Positions 24,101-31,804 of a DNA stretch of 41,727 nucleotides are shown one piece after another (the first letter of the stretch is position 1; every line of letters starts with the position of its first letter). The DNA comes from an uncultured Collinsella sp. (GTDB taxonomy: Bacteria; Actinomycetota; Coriobacteriia; Coriobacteriales; Coriobacteriaceae): contig CABUOA010000020.1 in the NCBI GenBank assembly GCA_902493145.1, positions 1 to 41,727 on the forward strand, read 5' to 3'. Made by a program: the position numbers and the translations under genes. The notes under the pieces were generated by a model that worked only from the letters and a program-made list of their open reading frames with translations, was not told the DNA's origin and did not search any database.

Positions 24101-24465
24101 GTCTTCTCCTATCAATAGAGAATCTTACCCGGGAGCGCCTAGACGTGCCCCCGCGCAACTTGCGGACGATATATACCTTACCTACCGACGAACCCAACTG
24201 AGGTGCCGCGCTCGGCGACCGATACATACATACGCTTGAACGGTATTTGCTACCGTTCACCGAATTCATTGACAAATGATTCGCCAGACAGTATGTATCG
24301 ACGAGGTGAGATATCATTCTTCGTCAACCCGCAGGATAGCAGGGTTGTTCACCATGGCTAGTCAAACGTTTTAGCGTTAATTAAACCCGAAATCGGCTGG
24401 TAATCGCCGTGAAATAAATGATTGAAAATCACGCAATCATGTATATCAGTTGTTTAGAGGCGTGT
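24101..24465. promoter_or_regulatory. 365-base intergenic region upstream of the nan-type operon
   Basis: No gene is seen. On the minus strand, TTGGGT (24197-24192), a 16-base spacer and TATATA (24175-24170) form a candidate promoter about 70 bases before the binding-protein start. Further upstream are an 8-bp inverted repeat GAACGGTA/TACCGTTC (24238-24258), a CAACCC/GGGTTG pair (24325-24347), and the decamer AAACGTTTTA (24364-24373), which also occurs in the gap palindrome. A short palindrome CCGAAATCGG lies at 24387-24396, and TGATTG/CAATCA at 24419-24439. No clear terminator for uvrC with a T run is visible. These repeats are seen; their function is not known. Confidence 0.45.
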
Positions 24466-26412
24466 TTAGTTTTCGGATTGCTTTGCCGCCGCCTCGGCGC
24501 GCTCGGCATTCCATGCAACGAGCGCCTCGTGAACCGCTTTGGCGACATCGGCAGGAATGCCTCGAACTTCCGCGATCTCTTGCTCGCTCGCCGCGCGCAA
24601 ACGCTTCATCGAGCCAAAATGGCGCATAAGGGCACGTTTTCTGGTGGGTCCCACGCCTGGAACGTCATCGAGTACCGAAACCGTCATGGCTTTATCGCGC
24701 AATTCGCGATGGAACGTGATGGCAAAACGGTGCGATTCATCGCGCACCTGTTTAATTAGATAGAGCGACGCGGACCCGGTCGGCAGCACGATGGGAGTCT
24801 CGTCCCAAGGCACGAAAACCTCCTCATCGGCCTTTGCCAAGCCACAAACTGGTATATCGAGCCCAAGAGCCTCAAGTTGCTTGATCGCAGCGGTCAATTG
24901 CGGCTTACCGCCATCGACAACGAGCAAATCGGGGCGCGAGCCAAAGCGCTCGTCGGCCATGCGCTCGGGAGCATAACGTCGTCCCAAAACCTCGGACATC
25001 GACACGAAGTCGTTTGCCTCGTCCAATTCGGCCTGAATTTTAAAACGACGATACTGACTCTTGTCGGCGCGCCCGTTGGTAAACACCACCATCGAGGCGA
25101 CCGTAAAGGTGCCATGCAGTGTAGAGATATCGAAGCACTCGATACGCAACGGCGGCGATGGCAGCGCCAACGCACTTTCGAGCTCCAGGAGCGCTTGATT
25201 GGTGCGGTCGTCAGCGTACCCCGTTCGCATCATGTAGCGCATGAGGGCATGGCGCGCATTTTTGGATGCCATATCGAGCAGACGGTGCTTTTCGCCACGC
25301 TGCGGCCTATGGAGATGGCAGGAACGCTCACGCTTGCCCGCAAGCCACTCCCCCAGCGCTTCCGCATCCTCAAGCTCGACGGAAAGGTTGACCTCAGCTG
25401 GAATATCAGCCGTCTCGTCGTAATAGCGCTTAAGAAAGCCCGACTGGAGCTCTTCCTCGTCAACATCAAGACCCTTGTCGAGAATGAACTCGCAGGTGCG
25501 AACTGTTCGGCCCTCGCGAACGACGAAGACGCAAGCGGCGGAGATGGTCTCCTCGCGATAGAAACCGATGACATCTATATCGACACTGGAGGGAAAAACG
25601 ACTTGCTGACGATCGTCCAGACCCCTGATGACCTCCAAACGACGTTTGACGCGTGCCGCGCGCTCAAAGTCGAGCGCCTCAGCGGCATCCGTCATCTCGG
25701 AGGTCAGCTCATCGACGACATCCTTGCGATGGCCCGACAAAAAGCGCTCGACACGCTTGACGTTCTTGGCATAGTCTGCCGGGGAAATCGCGCCGACACA
25801 CGCACCCGGGCCACGCCCGACATGGTAGTCAAAGCAGGGGCGCCCGTTTTGCGCGCAAATCATATTGACGATGTCTTCCTCGCCCTTGTGGGACTCGACG
25901 ATACGGCGACAACGACGCCACTCCGCACAGGATGCGGAGCAGATGGGGATAACCTTGCGCAGCGTATCTATCGTCTCACGTGCCGCGCGGCTATCGGTAT
26001 AAGGTCCAAAATAGCGCGTTCCCGGCTTATGACGCTCACGCGTGTATTTGATAGCGGGATACAGGTCGCCCTTTGTAATGGCGATAAAGGGGTAGCTCTT
26101 GTCATCCTTGAGGTCGACGTTAAAGTACGGATGGTACTGACCAATCAAATTGCGCTCGAGCACCAACGCCTCGTGCTCGGTCTCCACCACGATATAGTCA
26201 AAGCTCGCCACCAGCTGCATCATCAGCGGGATCTTCTGGCGCTCGTCCTGCAGCGTCACGTACTGACGCATACGGGCGCGCAGGTTTTTCGCCTTGCCCA
26301 CGTAGATGACATCGCCCTTGGCGTCTTTCCAAAGGTAGCAGCCGGGCTGCGTGGGAACGCGCGAAACCTGCTCGGCAAGCGTTGGAATGTTGTCGTGACC
26401 GGCCACGCGCAC
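24466..26412 (-). CDS. uvrC: UvrABC excinuclease subunit C
   Basis: 648 aa. UvrC makes both incisions at UvrB-marked DNA lesions. Domains: GIY-YIG nuclease (about 20-100; PGCYLWKD, VIYVGKAKNLRAR), cysteine-rich region (about 155-206), UVR/UvrB contact (about 238-272), RNase H-like C-terminal nuclease (IECFDIS... VVDGGKPQL) and helix-hairpin-helix (VPGVGPTRKR). The cysteine region is unusual: Cys at 158, 162, 168, 186, 193 and 205, but Gly201 where an R-C step normally lies (YHVGRGPGACVG). GTG start directly after the murJ TAG (a second GTG two codons on is possible). Last gene of ybaK-murJ-uvrC. Confidence 0.94.
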   Translation of the reverse strand: MRVAGHDNIPTLAEQVSRVPTQPGCYLWKDAKGDVIYVGKAKNLRARMRQYVTLQDERQKIPLMMQLVASFDYIVVETEHEALVLERNLIGQYHPYFNVDLKDDKSYPFIAITKGDLYPAIKYTRERHKPGTRYFGPYTDSRAARETIDTLRKVIPICSASCAEWRRCRRIVESHKGEEDIVNMICAQNGRPCFDYHVGRGPGACVGAISPADYAKNVKRVERFLSGHRKDVVDELTSEMTDAAEALDFERAARVKRRLEVIRGLDDRQQVVFPSSVDIDVIGFYREETISAACVFVVREGRTVRTCEFILDKGLDVDEEELQSGFLKRYYDETADIPAEVNLSVELEDAEALGEWLAGKRERSCHLHRPQRGEKHRLLDMASKNARHALMRYMMRTGYADDRTNQALLELESALALPSPPLRIECFDISTLHGTFTVASMVVFTNGRADKSQYRRFKIQAELDEANDFVSMSEVLGRRYAPERMADERFGSRPDLLVVDGGKPQLTAAIKQLEALGLDIPVCGLAKADEEVFVPWDETPIVLPTGSASLYLIKQVRDESHRFAITFHRELRDKAMTVSVLDDVPGVGPTRKRALMRHFGSMKRLRAASEQEIAEVRGIPADVAKAVHEALVAWNAERAEAAAKQSEN

Positions 26413-28095
26413 CTACTTGCGACGAATCAGCGCCGAGACCTCGGGCATCTTAAGGACGACGGCAAGGCCAAAGGTAACAGCAAGCGAGACGACACCCGCA
26501 ACGCAAACGTAGCCAAGAGTAATCAGAATCGAGCCGCCAAGTGCCCCGACAAAGTGCTCAAGCGCCCACATGACGCCGGCGCCTGCGGCAGCACCCAGGC
26601 CACCGAGCAAAAGGCCAAAGAAACCGCCATGCAGGATAGATTTAACCTGAAGACCACGCAGACGACGACGCAGCCACCACAGCGAGCAACCGACCAAGAT
26701 CACGTAGTCGACGACATACGAAAGCGCGATTGCCGGCATACCGAAGCCCAGCACAACGCCAAACAGCAGAACCGAGCCGGCCTGGCCGATGGCGGAATAC
26801 AGACAATAGCGGCTATAGGGCTTCATGTCGAGCAAGGCAGAGAAGCTCTTCTGCATCAGCACGACCACGCCGTAGAGCGGCAGGGAAAGTGCCAGGTAGA
26901 TAAGGAACTCCGACACCAGCGCCACACCGGACTCATCGAACTTGCCAGCGCAGTAGATCATGTTGAGCGGACGCGCGAAGACAATCAGGTACAGCGCGAA
27001 TGGAATCAGGAAGAACAGCATCTGGGCGACGCCACGCGAAATGCCCGTGCGGACGCTGTCGTAATCCTTCTCCTGTGCGTCGTGAGAGAGCTCGGTATAG
27101 AGCGCCGTCGAAAGCGAGGCGGCAATCAGCGCGTAGGGCAGCGTGTACCACAGGCGCGCATAGGCGATGACGGAAGGACCAGTCTCGGGCTGGACCACCA
27201 GCGCAGCAGCGTTGGTGATAGAAGTCGAGACAAACATGCACACCGTGGCGAGCAGCGTCGGGATACCGAGCGCAATCGTCTGGCGCAGTGCGGGGTCCTT
27301 AAAGTCGATATGGATATGGGGATGCACGCCGTGCTTGCCAAGCGCGGGGATCTGACATGCCATCTGAACAAAGACACCGAGGGTCGTACCGGCCGCAATC
27401 AAGATGATGCCGGCACGTTCGCCAAACTGTGCGGACACGGGCGCAAAGCCCATAAAGCTCGCAATGACGATCACATTGTTGAGGACCGGGGCAAACGTCG
27501 ACCAGAAGTAGTCGCGGTGTGCGTTGAGGACGCCCGAAAACACCGAGCCCAAACCATAAAACAGAATCTGGATGGCAAAGAAACGGAACATGAACGCAGC
27601 GGTATCCATGCTGCCGCCGTCACCCGAAAGGAACGATTGCGTCCAGATAAAGCCCGGGGCGAACACGGTCCCCAGCAACGAAATGCCACCCAGCACCAAT
27701 AGCAGAATACCGAGCAGGTTGCCCACGTACTCGTTAGAGGCCTCGCGACCCTGCTCACGCCTCACGCCCATGTACACGGGCAAAAACGCCGTCACGAGCA
27801 TGCCGCCCATCACGAGTTCGTAGAGCATATTGGGCAGGTTGTTGGCGACCTGATAGGAAGACGAGAGCAGCGACATGCCGATAGCGGCCGCCATTGCCCA
27901 CGTGCGGATAAAACCGGTGACGCGAGACACGATGGTCAGGATGGTCATAAGCCCGGCGGAACGACCAACCGTGGAGTAGTCCGACGAGCCCATGTCGTCA
28001 GTGTCGTCTCGCGACGAAGAAGCTTCGGATGAGGGTGTCTGAGGCGCAGATTCTTTTGCAAAATGAGCTCCGCACTTCAATTCTTCCTGCGGCAT
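26413..28095 (-). CDS. murJ: Lipid II flippase MurJ (MviN family)
   Basis: 560 aa integral membrane protein of the MOP superfamily that flips the peptidoglycan precursor across the membrane. A polar, Ser/Asp-rich N-terminal extension of about 45 residues precedes the first helix (GRSAGLMTILTIVSRVTGFI). Conserved residues: SSSYQVANNLPNMLYELVMGGML, with the family Arg in VSRVTGFIR. About 14 helices are expected. It begins three bases after the ybaK stop and abuts uvrC. The extension is long for the family and may be a cytoplasmic regulatory tail. Confidence 0.9.
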   Translation of the reverse strand: MPQEELKCGAHFAKESAPQTPSSEASSSRDDTDDMGSSDYSTVGRSAGLMTILTIVSRVTGFIRTWAMAAAIGMSLLSSSYQVANNLPNMLYELVMGGMLVTAFLPVYMGVRREQGREASNEYVGNLLGILLLVLGGISLLGTVFAPGFIWTQSFLSGDGGSMDTAAFMFRFFAIQILFYGLGSVFSGVLNAHRDYFWSTFAPVLNNVIVIASFMGFAPVSAQFGERAGIILIAAGTTLGVFVQMACQIPALGKHGVHPHIHIDFKDPALRQTIALGIPTLLATVCMFVSTSITNAAALVVQPETGPSVIAYARLWYTLPYALIAASLSTALYTELSHDAQEKDYDSVRTGISRGVAQMLFFLIPFALYLIVFARPLNMIYCAGKFDESGVALVSEFLIYLALSLPLYGVVVLMQKSFSALLDMKPYSRYCLYSAIGQAGSVLLFGVVLGFGMPAIALSYVVDYVILVGCSLWWLRRRLRGLQVKSILHGGFFGLLLGGLGAAAGAGVMWALEHFVGALGGSILITLGYVCVAGVVSLAVTFGLAVVLKMPEVSALIRRK

Positions 28096-28098
28096 CGC

Positions 28099-28599
28099 TC
28101 AGTCCTCTCTCGTAATCGGGGCGACCGTCGCCCCGCAAAATGCAATTAAATCATCAGGTGCAAGCTCAAGCTGATAACCACGCTTGCCTCCCGAAATAAA
28201 AATGGTATCCCAAAGGACACATGTCTCATCAATGAGCGTCCGGTAGCGTTTTTTCATACCGACCGGACTGCAGCCGCCGCGAACGTAGCCAGTCGCCGCA
28301 AGCAAATCCTTCACATGCATCATGGCCAAGGACTTCTCCCCCGCGGCACGCGCGACGGACTTTAGATCGAGCTCGTCGGCAACAGGGATGCAGCACACGA
28401 CGTGGTCGTTGGACGGCGTCACGCAGACCAAGGTCTTAAATCCTTGTCCGGGCTCCTCGCCAAGCTGCTCCGAAATCGCGACCCCCAGGCCCGCCGACTC
28501 ATCACCATCGTCTTCGTACGTATGTAGAACATAGGAAATGCCGGCGCTTTCCAGCTCGCGCATCGCATTGGTTTTTGGCGTCTTTACAGCCTTTGCCAT
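28099..28599 (-). CDS. ybaK: YbaK/EbsC-family Cys-tRNA(Pro) deacylase
   Basis: 166 aa, usual size. It hydrolyses mischarged Cys-tRNA(Pro) in the cytoplasm. Signature: KTPKTNAMRELESAGISY at the N-terminus, catalytic-site GYVRGGCSPVGMKK and FISGGKRGYQLELAPDDL. The start MAKAVKTPK has AAAGGAT five bases ahead and fits the family better than a longer frame. It is the first gene of the ybaK-murJ-uvrC group. Confidence 0.92.
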   Translation of the reverse strand: MAKAVKTPKTNAMRELESAGISYVLHTYEDDGDESAGLGVAISEQLGEEPGQGFKTLVCVTPSNDHVVCCIPVADELDLKSVARAAGEKSLAMMHVKDLLAATGYVRGGCSPVGMKKRYRTLIDETCVLWDTIFISGGKRGYQLELAPDDLIAFCGATVAPITRED

Positions 28600-28636
28600 G
28601 GCATATCCTTTCCCTCGCATTCGGACGCAAGGATTA

Positions 28637-28642
28637 AGTATA
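28637..28642 (-). promoter_or_regulatory. Candidate ybaK -10 box
   Basis: TATACT on the minus strand about 38 bases upstream of the ybaK start, with a GTGACG 19 bases further upstream as a weak -35. It lies downstream of the uvrA terminator hairpin, as expected for the ybaK-murJ-uvrC promoter. Confidence 0.4.
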
Positions 28643-28680
28643 TGTCCAATTCGGCTGCATACGTCACTTCGACACAGCAA

Positions 28681-28711
28681 GCGCCATCGAATCACAAGGA
28701 GTCGATGGCGC
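28681..28711 (-). terminator. Hairpin terminator after uvrA
   Basis: A 10-bp perfect stem (GCGCCATCGA / TCGATGGCGC) with an 11-base loop, followed on the minus strand by TTGCTGTGT, a weak T-rich tail. It lies 21 bases after the uvrA stop. Confidence 0.6.
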
Positions 28712-28731
28712 CCATAAACTGAATCGCCTAT

Positions 28732-31611
28732 TTATTGAGCATCAAGTTGAGCCTGACGCTCCCGGTCACGCCTGAGCAACGGCGCCAAAAACTTGCCCGT
28801 ATAACTCTGCGGACAGTCCGCAACCTGCTCCGGTGTGCCCGAAACCACGACGGTTCCGCCGCCGTTACCGCCCTCGGGGCCCATATCGATTAGGCGGTCG
28901 GCAACCTTGATGACATCGAGGTTGTGTTCAATCACCAGCACCGTGTTGCCCGCATCGACCAAGCGCTGCAGCACATCGAGCAGCTGGCGGACGTCCTCAA
29001 AATGAAGGCCGGTCGTCGGCTCGTCCAAAATATAGAACGTCTTGCCCGTCTGGCGTCGATGAAGCTCCTTGGCGAGCTTCACACGCTGCGCCTCGCCGCC
29101 CGAGAGCGTCGTGGCGGGCTGGCCCAGGCTCACGTAGCCCAAGCCTACATCGTACAGCGTCTGGAGCTTGCGCTTAATCTGCGGGATATTCCCAAAGAAG
29201 GCCAGCGCCTCGGTGACGCTCATGTCGAGCACGTCCGAGATGGTCTTGCCACGGTAGGTGACCTCAAGCGTCTCGCGGTTGTAGCGTTTACCGCCGCAGA
29301 CCTCACAGGGGACATAGATATCGGGAAGGAAGTGCATCTCGATCTTGATCTGTCCGTCGCCCTTGCACGCCTCACAGCGCCCGCCACTCACATTAAAGGA
29401 GAAACGACCCGGCGAGTAGCCGCGCGCCTTCGACTCCGGCGTACTCGCAAACAGCGCGCGCAGATCATCCCACAGGCCAATGTACGTAGCAGGGTTGGAA
29501 CGCGGCGTGCGGCCAATCGGCGACTGGTCGATATCGATAACCTTATCGATGCACTCGATGCCCTCGATTTTCTTATACGGGCCCACAGGACGCGTCGAAC
29601 GATGAATGGCATTCGTAAGGGCAGGTGCGATGGTATCGGTAACCAGGGAGCTCTTACCCGATCCCGACACGCCGGTAACAACCGTAAGCGTACCAAACTC
29701 GATCTTGGCGGTAACGTTTTTGAGGTTGTTGGCGCGGGCGCCCGTGATCTTAAGGCAGCCGCGACCGGGCTTGCGACGTTCATCGGGAACCCGAATCATT
29801 CGCTTGCCGGTCAGGTAGGCACCCGTCATCGAATCGGGGCACGCCATGATATCGGCAGGCGTTCCCGCGGCGACCACGTGTCCGCCGTTCACGCCCGCGC
29901 CGGGGCCCATGTCGATCACATAGTCGGCAGCACGAATCGTATCCTCATCATGCTCGACGACGATGACGGTATTGCCGATATCGCGTAGGCGCTCAAGCGT
30001 CTTGATCAGGCGCTCGTTATCGCGCTGATGGAGGCCGATCGATGGCTCGTCCAAAATGTACAGGACACCCATGAGGCCGGCGCCGATCTGCGTTGCCAGG
30101 CGAATGCGCTGGGCCTCGCCTCCGGAAAGCGTCGCCGAGGCACGGTCGAGGGTCAGATAGTCGAGTCCGACATCGACCAGAAAGCGTAGGCGCTCCAGGA
30201 TTTCCTTAACGATGCGCCCGCCGATAAATTGTTGGCGCTCGGTAAGCTCCAAGTCCTCAAAAAACTCGAGCGACTCGCGGCACGATAGGCAGCAGACCTC
30301 GTAAATGGACTTACCGCCTACGGTAACGGCGAGCATCTCGGGGCGCAGACGAGCACCATGGCAACTCGAGCACGGCTCCTCGCGGATGTACTTCTCCAAG
30401 CGCGCCTTGGTGTTCTCATTCGTCGTCTCGGTATAGCGCTCGTACAGGATATTGCGCACGCCCGAGAACTTGGTGTCCCACTGGCTGCGGCGCCCATCGA
30501 GCTTTTGATAGTCGACCGAAATCTTCTGGTCGCCCATGCCGTCTAAAAACGCGCGACGCACCCGCGGAGGCAGATCCTCCCACGGCGTATCGACGCTCAC
30601 CTTAAAGTGTTTGCAGACCGCAGCGAAAATCTGCGGATAGTAGTTAGAGTTGCCAAACAGGCTGCCAAAGACCCCGTCGGCGATCGACTTCGAGGGGTCT
30701 TCGATTAGGGCCTCGGCATCGACCGTCTTCTTAAAGCCCAGGCCGTCGCACTCTGGGCACGCGCCATAGGGCGCGTTGAACGAGAAATCACGCGGCTGCA
30801 GGTCATCGATGGAGTGCCCATGCTCCGGGCACGCTAACGCCAGCGAATACTCCAGCAACTCGCCTTCGGTCCCCTCGGGAGCGTCGCGGTCGGGCAGCAA
30901 GTATACGTTCACATTGCCGTGCGCCAGCGCGGTCGCCTGCTCAACAGACTCGGCGATACGGCCCAGAGAGTTCTCACGGATCACGATGCGATCGACCACG
31001 ACCTCGATATCGTGCTTGAACTTCTTATCCAGATCGATCGGATCGTCGAGCGAGCGCACTTCACCGTCGACACGCACGCGGCTAAAGCCCTCGGCGCGAA
31101 GGTCCTCAAACAGTTTGGTGTACTCGCCTTTTCGCCCGCGTACCACCGGTGCCAGCACAAACGCGCGGCGGCCCTCCCCCGCCGCCAAGACCTTGTCGGC
31201 AACCTGATCGGTCGTCTGACGCTCAATGACACGGCCACATTCGGGACAGTGCGGGGTGCCCACACGGGCGAACAGCAGGCGCAGATAGTCATAAATCTCG
31301 GTTACGGTGCCAACCGTCGAGCGAGGGTTTTTAGACGTCGTCTTTTGGTCGATCGACACCGCCGGCGAAAGGCCGTCGATTGAATCCAAGTCGGGTTTGT
31401 CCATCTGGCCCAAGAACTGGCGCGCATAACTCGAAAGGCTCTCGACGTATCGACGCTGGCCCTCGGCATAGATAGTGTCGAATGCCAGCGAACTCTTGCC
31501 CGAGCCAGAAAGACCGGTAATGACCACGAGTTGGTCACGCGGAATGGAAACATCGATATCACGGAGGTTGTGCTCACGAGCGCCGCGAATAACGATAGAA
31601 GAATCAGACAT
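28732..31611 (-). CDS. uvrA: UvrABC excinuclease subunit A
   Basis: 959 aa, standard for UvrA. Two ABC-type ATPase modules: N-terminal Walker A TGLSGSGKSS with signature LSGGEAQRIRLAT, and C-terminal GVSGSGKSSL with LSGGEAQRVKLAK. Zinc-binding pairs CPECG, CSSCHG and the finger CEACKGDG ... CEVCGGKR are present. UvrA scans DNA for damage and loads UvrB. Start MSDSSIVIRGAREHN has AAGGAG five bases ahead; a longer frame adds an unlikely Cys-containing leader. It is divergent from the LtaS-like gene, and a LexA-like box lies 62 bases upstream. Confidence 0.96.
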   Translation of the reverse strand: MSDSSIVIRGAREHNLRDIDVSIPRDQLVVITGLSGSGKSSLAFDTIYAEGQRRYVESLSSYARQFLGQMDKPDLDSIDGLSPAVSIDQKTTSKNPRSTVGTVTEIYDYLRLLFARVGTPHCPECGRVIERQTTDQVADKVLAAGEGRRAFVLAPVVRGRKGEYTKLFEDLRAEGFSRVRVDGEVRSLDDPIDLDKKFKHDIEVVVDRIVIRENSLGRIAESVEQATALAHGNVNVYLLPDRDAPEGTEGELLEYSLALACPEHGHSIDDLQPRDFSFNAPYGACPECDGLGFKKTVDAEALIEDPSKSIADGVFGSLFGNSNYYPQIFAAVCKHFKVSVDTPWEDLPPRVRRAFLDGMGDQKISVDYQKLDGRRSQWDTKFSGVRNILYERYTETTNENTKARLEKYIREEPCSSCHGARLRPEMLAVTVGGKSIYEVCCLSCRESLEFFEDLELTERQQFIGGRIVKEILERLRFLVDVGLDYLTLDRASATLSGGEAQRIRLATQIGAGLMGVLYILDEPSIGLHQRDNERLIKTLERLRDIGNTVIVVEHDEDTIRAADYVIDMGPGAGVNGGHVVAAGTPADIMACPDSMTGAYLTGKRMIRVPDERRKPGRGCLKITGARANNLKNVTAKIEFGTLTVVTGVSGSGKSSLVTDTIAPALTNAIHRSTRPVGPYKKIEGIECIDKVIDIDQSPIGRTPRSNPATYIGLWDDLRALFASTPESKARGYSPGRFSFNVSGGRCEACKGDGQIKIEMHFLPDIYVPCEVCGGKRYNRETLEVTYRGKTISDVLDMSVTEALAFFGNIPQIKRKLQTLYDVGLGYVSLGQPATTLSGGEAQRVKLAKELHRRQTGKTFYILDEPTTGLHFEDVRQLLDVLQRLVDAGNTVLVIEHNLDVIKVADRLIDMGPEGGNGGGTVVVSGTPEQVADCPQSYTGKFLAPLLRRDRERQAQLDAQ

Positions 31612-31672
31612 GGAAGCTCCTTGCCTCCTATTGCATCGAATCATACTGCCGATGAGTTTAGCGCACTCGACG

Positions 31673-31686
31673 CGCACAGATGTTCG
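31673..31686. promoter_or_regulatory. LexA-like (SOS) box upstream of uvrA
   Basis: The minus strand reads CGAACATCTGTGCG, which matches 12 of 14 positions of a perfect Gram-positive LexA box CGAACATATGTTCG. It is 62 bases before the uvrA ATG, in the 193-base gap shared with the divergent LtaS-like gene. LexA control of uvrA is common; here it is inferred from the motif alone. Confidence 0.6.
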
Positions 31687-31804
31687 TAATACAAGATTCG
31701 CAGACCTTTATCTTTGCGTATCGGGCGCTTTGTTTCTCGAAATGCCGTGGAAAGGTTACAGTAATCTAATACTGAACTTAATTTGCTGTACCAGAGGAAC
31801 GTCC

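Noticed and set aside
24238..24258. Riboswitch or small RNA upstream of the binding-protein operon
   Set aside because: Only short inverted repeats are visible; no known riboswitch core could be recognised by eye.
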